Shown one piece after another: positions 13,091-25,777 of a stretch of DNA of 64,000 nucleotides. The stretch is from Gymnogyps californianus (lineage: Eukaryota > Chordata > Aves > Accipitriformes > Cathartidae): positions 6,696,001-6,760,000 of the forward strand of contig NC_059479.1 in assembly GCF_018139145.2 (NCBI RefSeq). The letters run 5' to 3'. The position numbers and the translations under genes were made by a program. Positions within the stretch are counted from its first letter, which is position 1, and every line of letters starts with the position of its first letter. The notes under the pieces are model-generated. The model made no database searches, had not been told where the DNA came from, and worked only from the letters and a program-made list of their open reading frames with translations.

Positions 13091-14615
13091 GTAAGATGAT
13101 GTGCTACATTGTTTTTTGAGGTTTTAATTTGTTTTCATGTTGTCATTTATTATGTAGTAGTGATTTTCAAATGTTGTCATTTTGGAAGCATTAACTACTT
13201 GGGAGGGCATAGTGTAGGCCTGATAGACCTGTCTAAATTGGCACATAAACAATTGAGTAACTCATAGAATGCTAGTATAATATATGTTTAAATTACTTGG
13301 TCTACTTCTACAGAGAAAACAAAGGGAAAAAGCCAAAAATAAAAATCTTAGACTGTTGATTGCTTCATTAAGTTAACCTCTATAGACCTTAGTTGCAGTA
13401 GTTAGATACTGCTGTTGAAGGATAGTTTTTAATAAACTTAAGTAAATGCCTTTGGAAAATAGTAATTTCCATTAATAAAATCTTAATGTATAGAAAGCTG
13501 AATTTTTGTATGGTCTTGAATATTTTCTGTCTTAGGATCACTTGTCAAGGTTTGTGATTCTACTCACTAGCAAGCTTTTCTATTAGTAATACAGAAACAA
13601 ACTTTTAAAGTAGGTGTGTATTAATTCTGCCATGCACATTGGTGTTGATATGTGAAGTATCAGGAAATGCAGTCTTTTGAGTATTGTTAGAAATACTGTT
13701 TTCTGTATCATTCTTCAAAATTGTTGTAAACTTCCATACAGTCAGTATGGCCTAAGAACTATCCTGTTCCAGTGTAGCTCTACTCTGTTCAATGAAGTTG
13801 TGAATCTCTTTTGAAAGATTGGATAAGAGTTCATTAATACTTGCTTGATTTGCTTGTTAGATTAAGGGATTAATTTTTAAGTGTTAATGGAAGCAGACAA
13901 TAGGTCTGTCTTCCAGAGACTAATAATCCTTTGAAAAAGCTGTTAGCCAGTAAGTTACTACAGTAACGTTTACTGGTTTTAGTTGCTAATCTGAAGTTAG
14001 TTTGACTTTTAATGGCAAGACTAGTCATGACTAGGAATGACTACATGTTGTATTTAATCAGTTATTAAGTTGAAACAAGCATCTTGAGATTTAATCTAGC
14101 AGAGTATTTGGATTTTTAGGTTTGTTTTAAATATATCAGTTGGAACACATTCACATCTACCCCTGCCACAAGCTAATAATCTATGTAATAACAGCCTTCT
14201 GATTAGATAGTGCAGGAATGGTGTCTGCTGTGATAAGATTTTATAAAAATCACAGGAACTTCACAAGAGTTAACACTTATGTAATCAACTTGAGGAGTAG
14301 AATTTTTGGGTTTGTTCTCTAGTTTTATTTCTTGAGCCAAATTTCATTAATGGTAACTACCCTTGATGCATTTATAATTTTGGCTAAGTCTTGAAAACAG
14401 CGAACACTTGAAGGGACAGAATTAAATGAGAAAATCAGGTAGCTCAGAATTAAATAAACTGAAATGCAGATAAGCTGGAAAAAGTCACTTCTGTTTTTTT
14501 TGTTATGTTTTTTTTTTAATGAGCCATTTGATTAAGAAAAGGAGTATAGAAATAATAAAGACTAATAAAAAGCATGAAATAGAATCTTGATGTTGTGTGG
14601 TCTGTTTCTTTACAG
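13091..14615 (+). other. Intron W2-W3
   Basis: GT-AG intron of 1525 nt, AT-rich. I see no repeat family, RNA gene or second coding sequence in it. Confidence 0.85.
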
Positions 14616-14720
14616 GAAGACATGAATCTAAATGAAGAACGTAAAGCTCCTTTAAGAGATAAAGACTTGACCACAAAACGTGAGATGGTTGTCCAGTACA
14701 TTTCTGCAACTGCCAAATCC
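14616..14720 (+). CDS. DIAPH2: DIAPH2 exon W3 (Rho-GTPase-binding domain)
   Basis: 105 nt, 35 codons, phase 0 at both ends. It encodes EDMNLNEERKAPLRDKD followed by TTKREMVVQYISATAKS, the conserved stretch in diaphanous formins that contacts the switch regions of Rho and leads into the first armadillo helices of DID. The acceptor is TTTACAG; the donor is a consensus GTAAGT at 14721. Nearly every position agrees with mammalian DIAPH2 as remembered, with conservative changes such as E/K and L/F. It is followed by the optional-looking microexon W4. Confidence 0.97.
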
Positions 14721-15430
14721 GTAAGTAGTCACCTCTCCAAGACAGATGAAAGTAAGAAGCTTAGCTTTATGAGTGTTACGCTTTTCAAGCTTGAAACTTT
14801 CAATTTTTTTTGTCTGGATTTATCTTCTAAGAGTGGTAGGAAAAAAATAAATCTGTACTTATTAATATACTCTTAAATGCTTGCAGCTGCGTCTGAAGGG
14901 TTAGTTTGTATTTCAGTTGTTGGGCAATGTAAGAACTTGATGCTTTCTTGTAAACCATAAGAAACTGCAAATCCAATGATGGAGAGTAATGGATGGAACC
15001 TGAGTCTGTTTCTGTGGAATTCATCTTACGAATTTTTGGTACCAAAAGTTTTTAGAAGGGATAGCATGACTTTATTGTTTCAGTAATGACCTACATACTA
15101 GATGCACAATTTGCAGTGTTAGAAACAGGGAATCAAAATATTGAAAGTATATAAAATTGAAGTAAAATCAGTATGTTGAGTACTGTAGCTGGCTTGAAGA
15201 CTGCCTTAAATATTCTGCTAAGAAATGTTCTGAAGTTAAATAAAATGTTTCCTTTAGTGAAAAGATGGTCTTAAAACGAGTTTCAAATTATGTATTCGGA
15301 CCTTTCATTCTTGTTGATCGTTCTCTGTACTTAAGTTGATTGATTAACCCTTAGTTGAGGGATCCTTCATGCAGAATTTCTGAATTCTGTCTCTTTCGGG
15401 GTTCCAGAAGTGTAGGAGAATGATGGGATG

Positions 15431-15448
15431 CCCCAACATTTGTTGGGG
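15431..15448. repeat. Perfect 18-bp inverted repeat
   Basis: CCCCAACA and TGTTGGGG flank a 2-nt spacer (TT). In RNA the loop would be very tight, so it reads better as a palindromic DNA site or as chance than as a hairpin. Nothing around it suggests a function. Confidence 0.6.
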
Positions 15449-17289
15449 TGGAGAAATATAATTTTAGATAGTGAAGAGCTGCAATTTATTTTCTGCAGTG
15501 GGACTAATAGTAGTGGGACTGTTAGTACTAATTAGTTATAAACTACAACAGTAATGCTTTTTGTGTGTTGAAAATTGACTATGGCAAATATAGTTCTTAT
15601 CATGTAAAAGGAGAATATGCCACAAAAATTCATGAATGTTGGAATAAACAGATAGATATATCTGTGTTGTGATTTCCCTAGAAATAGGTTTTGTTCTGTT
15701 TTGTGCACTATTTTTTGTATAAAGAATTTTAAAGAAGCTACTGGTGAATTCTGAGGAACTGAAGGTATTGCAGTACTGGGGAGAAGTCGTGGTGGGGAGG
15801 TAGCTTTCTGTATCCAAGGGACAGTAGTATGCTTCAAGTGATAAAATTTGCTATCAGCATAGTTCTTCAATAAAGTTAGGTAATGCATATGATTTTATTT
15901 GGAAATTAGAATGAATCTCATTTTTTTTTTTTTCCACACTTAAGTTATTGTGTGCAATAACAGGTTACTGCAAATGAAGACTACTTGTGGAATAATTGTT
16001 CAAATACATAATGGCAGCACTGCTAGCAGTTCTACAGAGCTGAGTCTGAGTGCTAAATACAGATAACATTAAATAATAATTGTTTCTTAGTGAAATAAAC
16101 TGGCAAATAAGATTATGTTGGTGTCTACATAATGAATCTATAAGCATGGACTGATAGCAGTGCAGTTGACTTGTCTTTCTTTTAACCTTTAAAATCAGCT
16201 CTGCAGACTTAAATTTCAAAAAATTAAAACTACAATGACACACAATTAGTAAATGCAAATGCTTTGCATTAAACATTATAAACTTAAGTGAGGAAAAACT
16301 TGCATTATAATGTAAAAATGGTGATTTACGTTTCTGAGAGGAGTGATGTTCCTGCATGAGTTCATCTTAAACAAAATCCACAGTCCTTTAGTCTGTCCTG
16401 GAAGAAATCCAATGCTTAAAGCATAGTCTAGCTAAACATGCAAATTATTGGAGAATTATTCAAGCTTTTGCAGTGAATGTTATGAAATTTCCTGTTAGTA
16501 TACTTTGCCTAGACTATTTTGGGGAACTATTGATTGTGTTGTAAGGTTTTTGTCTTCAATTGATGATCAATGTTAAATCTTAAAATACTTTTGCTTAGTA
16601 AGAAAAATTTATTGAAGCAGTAGAAACTTTCACAATGGAAGTAGTAGCAATTCTTTCCCAAAAAGTAGTTGGACGATGGTGATCTCTATATATACTGATA
16701 CTGAAATGGAGCTGCCTGAAGTACCATAATTTTGTAGCTGAGTAAAGAAAGCATGGCTACCATTGCATGTCTAACGGCTGAAAATTTTAACAGATTGCAT
16801 TACTGCCACTGTATGCACTGCAGCATGGGAAACTTAACAGAACTGGGGATGTGTTTGCCAAAATGTACTAACAATTTAAAAAAAAAAAAAAAAATCCCAA
16901 ACGTCCTCATACATGAATGTGCGCTTTGAACTTAAGTCAGCGCCAGTATGGATGTTTTATACATACGTAAAATGTTTTTCCTAATGGAAAAAGGACTCTT
17001 ATTGAAGTTTGTGTGCTTCAGTAAGTCCTCCTTGCAATTGAATCGCAGCATTTGAATGGAATAATTTAAGGTTGTTCAGAAATATAAATGACCTTTCTGT
17101 AGCGTGTTACCTTAATTTACCTTTTAAATAGCTACCATCTTAACTGATTTAAAAAATATAGAAAGTAGAGCTCAATTGTAAAATGTTGATTGGGATCTTA
17201 CAATAAAGCAAAACCTCCTTTTCACTGTTAATTTTGTCTTCTGTTTAGTTAAACTACTATTCTCCTTAGTTGAATTCAAGCCCTAACCA

Positions 17290-18345
17290 ATTCTTACTGC
17301 ATCATGAATTGTCAAACTTTCTTTTCTTCAGGCCATCATCAGGCTTGTCTTCCATAAAAATGCTGATCGCATTCAAAATGATCTTTCTTAAAATTTTCTG
17401 CCTTTTTTTCTTTGGTCACAGATAACTGTTCATCTGTCTTCCTTTTTTATACTGAAAATACCTGGGCCTCTTCTTCTGCTTAGAGCTCATGAAACACACT
17501 TAACAGTTGATGTGACTTTTCTTCCAGTTCATTTCATGTTTGTTTTAGTTTAGGCTTTTGAGCTCTCTCCACTTGTTTGAAAATATCACTGTCATTTGCT
17601 GATATTGTCTTGACCAAATTATTTTTAAATTTGGTGCTTCACTTTCTCTGCCTTGTGTGCCATCTGCAGCATGTTGACCATGCTTTTCTGAAACACCGTG
17701 CTGTCCTCAGAGTTCTGAGTGAGAAAGAAACCTTGGTTTTCAATGGATGAAAAAAAGCTTTCCTTTTCCTTGGGGGGTGGAGGAAGTCCAGAAGCTAATA
17801 GGCTGGATGCTTTCATGTGAAGTGGTTATCTGTGCTTCTGCTTCCTTCTCTCACTCAGAGAGAGATTGTTGACCATGGAAATTATACTTGGGAAATGGTG
17901 AAGGCTCAGAATTCTGTTTCAGAACTGAATTTGGTGACATCTCATGCCATATTGAATGAGTTGAACATTGGTGAGAGAAGAAGGTAGTAAATTAGGAAAA
18001 GAGATTGTCTGGTGATGACGGTCCATCTTGTGCTTCTAGAGGAAGCTTCGTCAGGAAGGGGAGAGAAGAGGTGATTGTGGAAGACTTGCAGGGACTTCTG
18101 TCTTCTGAAAGACTTCCTAAAAGGATAATGGAAGAGATAAGAGTAGAAAATGAAGCAGGTAGAGGCTGAACAGATACAATCAAATTCAGATCTTGGAACA
18201 AAATCATACTGTCTCAGGCTTTTAATCAGATAAACGTGATTATTCAATAAACTGGCTGCTATCAGATTGCAGCAAAGAGCTGACAAGGAAAGGCCTACAA
18301 TATTTAAGCAGAAGTCCATAGTCCTGGTGTTCACAGGAACATGGT
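17290..18345 (-). pseudogene. Unidentified frame-broken coding-like relic, possible processed pseudogene
   Basis: Read on the minus strand, several open pieces in different frames look more protein-like than surrounding intron. Near 17900-18180 there is Ser/Pro-rich sequence (for example EAQDGPSSPDNLFS). Near 17625-17816 lies a 63-residue piece ending VNMLQMAHKAEKVKHQI. Below it are charged, helix-like pieces such as SDIFKQVERAQKPKLKQ, KRKTDEQLSVTKEKKAENF and MEDKPDDGLKKRKFD. They follow one another in a plausible order (Ser-rich part, then coiled-coil-like part), but are separated by stops and frame changes. I do not recognise the parent gene. No poly(A) tail or target duplication was found at either end. 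It could also be an unrelated repeat or biased intron sequence. Confidence 0.35.
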
Positions 18346-19095
18346 CATTTGTGCAAAGTGATAGAACAAGGCAGAGATGTGCTACCTTTGTGCAGACTTT
18401 CTTTGTGTAAAGTCAACTTCTTGTTCATGAATATGCAGAGATGCTGTTCCATGGTAAAAAAGAGAAGATGTCATTCTGAAATATCACTGTTTAATTATCC
18501 ATGTAATTAAAAGCATCCATACTGAGCAGTTGAAGAAAAATGCCACATGAGATTTTTCTGAAATGCAAGTTAGATTTATAACTGTAAGCTATGTTTTTGA
18601 TTATGAAAACTTAATTAAATTCAGTGATGACATCATCTAAATAGATAAAAAGCTCCATAATAAATGAAGTTGTTACATGTACAAGGAAGTCAGTATGCCA
18701 TTAGTTTTTTCTGTAGTTTTCTCAGTATCATCTATAAAATACCTGACCTGATAATTCTAACAAAATAGCGTATCTCTTAATCTTTCAAGATGTAGATGTC
18801 AAGCTAGGTATTTAGTTATTTGTTTGTAAATGTGTAAAATATTGATGATTCAGCAGTGGAACATAAGAATTTCAAATTATTTCTCCTACAGTAGAGCTAC
18901 CGTTTTCCTGTTGAGAAGCTGTAACTCTTAAACAGTTTGATAAAGTGATAGAAGAATGTAACTACTACTAATGATTAAACACTGAAAAGTTTGTGTGATG
19001 CTACATCCTACTAAGTACTTTGCTGTGTTTATTTATGTATTATTATTATTATCTTTTTTACACAATAACCTCTCTTGGCTGACCACTGCATGCAG

Positions 19096-19116
19096 ATAGT
19101 CGGAAGTAAAGTTCCG
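19096..19116 (+). CDS. DIAPH2: DIAPH2 exon W4 (21-nt microexon)
   Basis: Encodes seven residues, IVGSKVP, between W3 (ending SATAKS) and W5 (starting GGLKNSK). The acceptor is CATGCAG preceded by pyrimidine-rich sequence at about 19051-19078; the donor is a consensus GTGAGT at 19117. Phase is 0 at both ends, so skipping removes exactly seven residues. I recall a closely similar IVGSKV stretch at this place in mammalian DIAPH2, which supports a real and conserved, possibly alternatively used exon. It lies between the GTPase-binding segment and the first DID repeat, where an insertion could alter Rho or DAD coupling; that effect is inference. Confidence 0.87.
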
Positions 19117-22100
19117 GTGAGTATGAACATGATAGTTTTGTTTTTTCTTATGAATACACTTCTATTTTTAGAGATTAGGCTGGAATATTTTGGACTTTCA
19201 TCTTGGATTTAAAAGTTCAGTGGGCATAACTGAATCCTTGTTTTATCAAAAAGATTATCAGCTACCTCAGTCATGTTTATCTTACCAGTATAAGATCACT
19301 GATTGCACTTTCGAGGGATCTGTTTTTAGGTTTTCAGGAATCTATTTCCAAATACTTCAAACTCACTGAGAACTCATCTGTTCATTGTGAGCAACAAATA
19401 TAATTTAGGCTTGTCTTGCTTTTTATTGAAGGCAATCACTCAGAACTTTAAATTTACAGTATTTGGCTTACTTCATTCTGTTTAGACGTGGATTTTTTTT
19501 AATGTCCTAATTGTTAGTATTCATAGTTTGTCGTGGAAATGTCAGCTGCTGGATACCAGTGTGAGAATAAGATTAATATAGAGGATTCAGAAGGTCAATT
19601 AATAAGCATAAGATGAGGTGACTCACAGCATAACTTTTCTCTTAAAGTGCTCAGCTACATTTTATGTTGTCTTGATTGACTTTAGTGATTTTTTTTTTTT
19701 TTTTTTTTTTTTAAACAAGTATTTGGGACTTCATTTGTTGGACTGAATTCAGCAAATTTTTGTTTCCTGGAAAAAAGGAAGGAATAATTATACATTTTAA
19801 ATGATGGCTGAAAGCGAAGATGTTCTTTTTAATTATGGATGGACTTTATTTTTGATTGCAGCCAAAACAGGCTTTTCAGATACTGCAAGGTTTTCTACTT
19901 AGGTCATATTCAGTACTTATATTTTGTACTAAAAATAATAAAGGATAGCCTAGGACTTAATTGTTACTTCAGATGTACTTAAATATATAAGGATATAGCG
20001 CATAGGGATAAAGAAATTGCTGTTGGCTTTGTTTTATTCAGAGTGGTCTTTAAACAGACTTTTCTGTCTGTATTCACCAGTACTTTTTAGTTTTGTATTC
20101 AGTACTGGTTCTTATGCTGATGAGAAAATACGTAAGCACAATGAAGGTATTTAAAGGTATTTGATTTTTGAGGGGACAAATTATTAATTATCCAGTTCAG
20201 TGTGTTAAAACCAGTTTTAAATAATTCCTGCTGCCATGTAATTTCCTTATGATATGAATTAGCCTGAACAGCTGCTTTGTGAAGAGATTATTTTATAAAG
20301 GAAACTTGTATATGCAGAATGGGCAGTGGAGAAACTCTATAATATCTGTTTTCTTCCCCATGCCTTTTAATTTGGGGCCTGATGGAAAGCAAGAATAGTT
20401 ACTCATTAAAAGTATGGTTTTGTACAGATAACTTAAAAAATAGCAAAATAAAAAATGCTGCTCTTAAAGTATGGCTTCTGCATATTATTACTTAAAGAAT
20501 GCATGTGTCTTGGTGTGCTTCTTCTCAGTGTATGTTTTAATAGGATTCATCCTTTGGGAGTGATTGCATCTGCTGGCATATGTAGTTATTTTTCTGAAGA
20601 TTTACAGATTTGTTGTGGTTAGGGAGGAGAAGAATTTTGGGCTGATGAAGCTAGTACTGTTGGGTTGTAGTGACAATTGCAGAGAAGAGGTTCACCTGTT
20701 AATGAGGAGTTTAGAGCTCTAACTTAATTTGAGTTTTACTTGGGATCTCAAGCACTGGTGCCCACTTGTCATTTTAGCTGCCTGCAAAGTAACCTTTCCT
20801 TGCTTTTGTAGACAGTGATAATTGTGTTGAAATGGCAGCTGCACATGTTCTGTTTATCTGTAAGGCATTAATGTAGATGTCTAAAGTAGGATTAGCTTGT
20901 TAGTTCTGTTTTTAATGGTTTGAATTAATGTGTTTGGCTAATATCTACAGGGTGAAGTCCATATGAACTGTGTAAGCTTCCAATTTCTAGTTCAGGAGCT
21001 GATAGAGTATTTCCTCATAGCTTGAACAAGGATACTGCTTTTCCAAGTCAAATGTGCAACAGCTACAGTATGTGGTTTAAAAAAATAATTGAAAACGCTT
21101 TTATTGCTTTCCTAAAACCAACCAAACGACCCTCACCCCCCCCAAACAACTTGTCTTATCTGATTTTGTAATTATACTCTAATTAAAATATAGTGGTTTC
21201 TTTGCTTGAGATAGAAACAGAGTTGTATTAATAGAGAGTATGCAAAAGCTCTTGAGTTAGTCATTGGCAAGGGGGAAAGTAGAAGTTATTACTTCCACTT
21301 TGTTAATAATTATGCTGGTATCAGTTACTTGTTTCTGTCTAAAGAGTGATTTATTTTCTAAATTATGGACCGGGTGTAGTGAATTGGATAGAAGCAACCA
21401 CCTATGATATTGTGAGATTTCTATTCAATGTACTGGCTGCCAACATTCTCACTGAAGTAAACACTTTGTCACGGAAGCAATTTATTTATAACTACTTCAG
21501 CTGAACTCAGCTTTAGCTTGATTCCTAATGAAGTCTGAATTGTCTGGTGCCTCAAAGAGGAGTAGTTTGTGCAGGTTTTTCTGATCTTGTATTTTAACTG
21601 TTATAGCCCACCCATTTCGTTCAGATGTGCTGAACACTTCTTTACCACCAAGTAGATAGAATATCTCCGTATTTCCCCATGGAGGGCAAAATGCTTTTGC
21701 TTTCCCGTTTTGTTAGATATTGGTTCTCAGGCTTGTTTACAGGCCTCTGGTGGCACATCTGAATAGTGTATAAAGCTGGACAGTTGCTAAGTCCTGGGTG
21801 AGGAATTTCTTTGTCTAGCTAACAACTTTGAAATCACCTGGAGTCAGACTAAGATAAACTGAAATAGAAATCTCTAAAATATTTAATTGTTGCCTGGTTT
21901 TCTAAATATTTTTTTTTTAAAGTTTTGTGTAGAGAGAAAACTATGCTTATATTTATTTTTCACTATATCCTGCACTGTAAGGTGTCTGTCCTGTCTCTCT
22001 GTCACTGTTGTCCTTTAAACCCTGAAATGTGTTCTACATGCAGATTTGAATTGATTAGATTTACCCCCTTCATGGGAAAGCAAACTAGGTTTTCTTTTAT

Positions 22101-25029
22101 ATACTTGTTTTCTTGTAAGACTTCCAGGAGTTCCCTTAAGCTTAGTTTCTCACTAAAACTTCATTGCTTCTAACTTCCTCAGAGAAGGATTTTTAAATGT
22201 GTGGTCCAGGCTTCCATTTGAGTTTTCATGAATGAATAATTCTATGCCTTAATTGTAATACTGTGAAGGTGACTGGTCATAAAGTAATTTCTAAGATTTT
22301 TGATCTTATGCATTGATTTAATCTCTGAAAGTTCAGGTGTGGGACCTATGAGTTTCTTCGTACTTTGCTTTTGCCTTTGTGTTTATTAGGTGCTCTCACG
22401 TAAAGCACATCTTTCACTGAGACCTTGTGCTTCCAAGTAAATGAGAAACGTATATATAAAAATCTGATCCATGTAAAGGCATAGCATTACTTAAAAACAG
22501 TATTCCAATCAAACTCTCTTTGAACAGGGAAATAAAAGAAATAGCACCTGGTTGTAGCGCTCCAATTAGCATGGCTAGAGGTAAAAGTGGATTGAGACTG
22601 AAAAGTTGGTTGCAGAAAATAACAGAAAGTAATCCTGTTAAGCTGAGGATTCTCTAGCATGAACTGGAGTATTTGGGTGAAAGGTTTTGTGAATGGATTT
22701 TTATGAGCCATCTTTAGTGATCATATGTTTTGAAAAGGGGAAAAAAGGAAGAGGAGATGGTTCTGTATTGCTATGGAGTTGAAGGTGCTTAGTCGTAGAA
22801 ACAATGAAGAAGTTTGCCTGTCCTGCAAGACACATAAGGAGGCTTAGGAGATCATGCTGCCAATTCCTCTAACTTTTAACCTATTTTAACTGTTTTTGAG
22901 GCAGTCATAGGTCTTCTGAAAACAAGGGACTAGACAGAGGAGAGGGGCCTCACTAATGTCCTCAACACATAGAGAGAGGAGGCAACAAGAGCATACCTTG
23001 GTTTAAGTATGAAAGAAAACGTAGCAGAGACCTTAAATGCCTCATCTGAATAGGAATCTCCTTTGGAGCTTGCAGACTACAGTGGAAGGGCTAACCACAG
23101 GAAATAATCTTTTTGGAAAAACAAATACATCTTGCATTCTAGGGTGCTTTTCAGGGTCTAGCTTAATGTGTAATGGCATTTGATTGAAGTTGACGTTATC
23201 TCATCTCTTTATACATTTTGTGGCTTCTGTTCTCTTCTTTTAGGGTTTGGGGAATGGCTGTTGTCTGAAATGACAAAAACTGTATCCAGTGTTGTGTAGA
23301 CGGTGTACATTGGTTACACATATAATCTTTTTCGGTTTCCATCCAATGCAATGAACGGCATAAAGCTGTTCCTGTTTTCTAGTTCTTTACCTTATGGTCT
23401 TTCAGAGTGGTGATTTTTCTGAACTATGATGATTCTTAATATGTAGTGCTAATATACTTACTGATTTAAAGTCAGTTCCTACTCTTATAAAGATAACCTC
23501 CACCCGTTTCTTTCTTTTTCCTTTGGTGGAAGAGCGTCTCTTTGTTTAGGAGGTTGATAGTGACAGACTGTAGTTCCTTTATATCCTATTTACTCATCTT
23601 TGTCTGTCTTGGTCCTTTGATATATAACTGGCATGCGTTGTCCAGCTAAAGATGTTTTGTGTGTTGGCAAGAAACATCTTCAAAGTTGACATAGTCTAGA
23701 GGACACTGTTGTCTTAATGCATTCACAATCTGTGTCAGATTTTTGTTTTGTTGAGGTAAGAACAAACAATCTGAAAGTATATTGTGAACATTTACATAGT
23801 CTGTTATATGTATTAATATTGGAATGTGTGTAGGTCAAAATCATGAACTTAAATGTAGAGAAGTCATTTTGTCATCAGCCATACTTAGTGTCATTTTTGG
23901 AAAATGAGAGCAAACCAAAAACTTCATAAAAAGTGTAGCTTTTTGAAAGAGAGACAATTAGAAGTTACAGTAGTCGGAGAAGTTCCTGATACAATTAAAA
24001 CCAAATACATATAAATCCTATTCTAGGTCAGGCACTTCTCATATTGCCTTTACACCCATGACGCATCTTTATCAGATTCTCTTCAATAGACCATTTAGAG
24101 CTAAGGAGCTTTAGGAACTGCGTACTCATGATAACCACTCTTCTGAGATAAGCCTACTGTGCTGCAACTTGCCAGAGCTGTACAAAAGATTAGTTGCACC
24201 CTTTGGTAAAATGTTTTGTATATTGTTCATGGGTTTGAATACCACAGCTCTAAAAACTGATTATCAGTTATTTTAATACTGAAATACCTTGTGGGTATTA
24301 CCTTCTGTAATGACACTTCAGCAGGGAGATGAGCTCTTTGTCAAATCCTCCATATGATTCTTTTGTAGCAAACAAGATCCTCTAGAGATCTGTATTAGTG
24401 GCCAAACATGGAAGTACGGTACAACAAGAAATCATTGAGTCATGCAGCTGCATGATTTTAAAAACACTGATTTAACAGTTGGTGGATACCAGGTCCTTTT
24501 CAAAGTCATTTTCAGTGGCTTGTCGTCTTCCTTTCTTTTGTAGAAGAGACAGTTGATTTGAGGGTCAGGATATGTCCATAGTGATAATGCACAGCTTTTT
24601 TAAAACAGAAGACAGGTACAGTGGGAATGATCAGACAAACTTAATAACAAGTATGAGGGTTTTTATGTCTCTCTGTTTACAGTTTTCTACTACAGTGTTG
24701 TGAAGTAGATGTTAAATGAGGGTGTGTAGCAGTTAAACATATTAATACAACTGAACGATGGAATTAAATTTTTATATCCAAGATGTAGTACATGCAGTTT
24801 ACTGAGAGAAGTGAAGAAGATTCCAGAAAAATATTTACCCTTGTAATGCAGTACCTAAACTATTAAACACTTACGACAAATCAAAGTCAAGTCAGGTGTC
24901 TTTAATAATTGTACAGGGAAAATGGAGATTTTAAAATTCACGCAGAAATATTGGCCTTTCATGTTATCATCTAAACTGATCATGCTATGATCAATATAAC
25001 ATTAAGCAGCATTCTGTCTTCTGTGATAG
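19117..25029 (+). other. Intron W4-W5
   Basis: GT-AG intron of 5913 nt. The only distinct element is a run of 24 T at 19689-19712. No recognised mobile element, RNA gene or coding sequence in the rest. Confidence 0.8.
19689..19712 (+). repeat. Poly(T) run, 24 nt
   Basis: Uninterrupted T24, the longest homopolymer noticed here. It may be a minus-strand poly(A) tail of an unrecognised retroposon or a simple repeat; no flanking duplication was identified. Confidence 0.7.
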
Positions 25030-25169
25030 GGTGGACTGAAAAACAGCAAGCATGAATGCACACTGTCCTCGCAGGAATATATTCATGAATTGCGATCTGG
25101 AATTTCAGAGGAAAAGCTTCTTAATTGTCTAGAGTCTTTGAGAGTGTCTCTAACTAGCAATCCAGTCAG
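25030..25169 (+). CDS. DIAPH2: DIAPH2 exon W5 (start of DID/FH3)
   Basis: 140 nt: 46 complete codons and two bases (AG) of a serine completed by W6. It begins GGLKNSKHECTLSSQEY and continues with ISEEKLLNCLESLRVSL, the first helices of the armadillo-like diaphanous inhibitory domain. DID binds the C-terminal DAD to hold the formin inactive. The acceptor ends TTCTGTGATAG; the donor is a consensus GTAAGT at 25170. Entry phase 0 fits both W3 and W4, so the protein stays in frame whether or not the microexon is used. Changes from the remembered mammalian protein are conservative (I for V, E for D). Confidence 0.97.
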
Positions 25170-25542
25170 GTAAGTAATAATTTCTGCTGTAGGTTTCATC
25201 ATGCTGTTTTTGCTTAGCAATAAAGAATTGTGGGGTTTTTTTTTTTGAAACCAGAGTAATTATGCTAATACTTGTTGGCACGAGAAAGTAGTTCTCAGCA
25301 CACCAGAAAAGGATAAGTGAAATGTTTGCAACTGTCTGCAATATCTTCTCACCTTTCACAGCGGTTCTCAACAACTTCTGGTTGTTAGAACTAAGCATTT
25401 GTCTTAATAGTTATCAGGTCTTCCTGGGAAGTGAGACTTAAAGCCGCGTCTCTGAGATGTACAAGCAGTATTGGAGACATAGCTTTGCAAGTTTTATATT
25501 TGATTAAGAAATAATTAAAAGCATTTTTCTCCCTTTTTCCAG
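25170..25542 (+). other. Intron W5-W6
   Basis: Short GT-AG intron of 373 nt with a T-rich run near 25235. Nothing else is seen in it. Confidence 0.9.
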
Positions 25543-25617
25543 CTGGGTTAACAATTTTGGACATGAAGGTCTTGGACTTCTGTTGGATGTATTGGAAAAG
25601 CTTCTGGACAAGAAACA
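25543..25617 (+). CDS. DIAPH2: DIAPH2 exon W6 (DID armadillo repeat)
   Basis: 75 nt. The first base completes the serine split from W5; then come 24 codons, WVNNFGHEGLGLLLDV and LEKLLDKK, and two bases (CA) of a glutamine finished in W7. The W-x-N-x-F-G-x-x-G-L core is typical of DID helices in diaphanous formins. The acceptor follows a strong pyrimidine tract (CCCTTTTTCCAG); the donor is GTAAGG at 25618. The next intron is only 90 nt, the shortest in the window. Confidence 0.97.
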
Positions 25618-25707
25618 GTAAGGACTCGGATCTTTCGAAGAAGGGAGGGGTGAGGGAGCTTGTGAAGATTCTTTGTACTTAATGTTATTTTCCTCCTCCC
25701 TTTCAAG

Positions 25708-25777
25708 GCAAGAAAGTATTGATAAGAAGAATCAACATAAACTTATCCAGTGCCTCAAAGCATTTATGAACAATAAG
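25708..25777 (+). CDS. DIAPH2: DIAPH2 exon W7 (DID armadillo repeat)
   Basis: 70 nt. One base completes the glutamine split from W6, then 23 codons encode QESIDKKNQHKLIQCLKAF and MNNK. This is a DID helix pair; the CLKAFMNN core is near-invariant in the family. The acceptor is TTTCAAG, an AAG rather than CAG end but behind a good CT-rich tract; the donor GTAAGA begins at 25778. It ends in phase 0. Confidence 0.96.

Larger units (their letters stand above)
14721..19095 (+). other. Intron W3-W4
   Basis: GT-AG intron of 4375 nt. It holds an 18-bp perfect palindrome at 15431-15448, an A-run near 16877, and a coding-like but frame-broken stretch on the minus strand at about 17290-18345. The rest is featureless AT-rich sequence. 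Confidence 0.8.

Noticed and set aside
15532..16357. Minus-strand open frames of 118 and 130 codons
   Set aside because: AT-driven composition, no domain, no splice or start context; likely chance.
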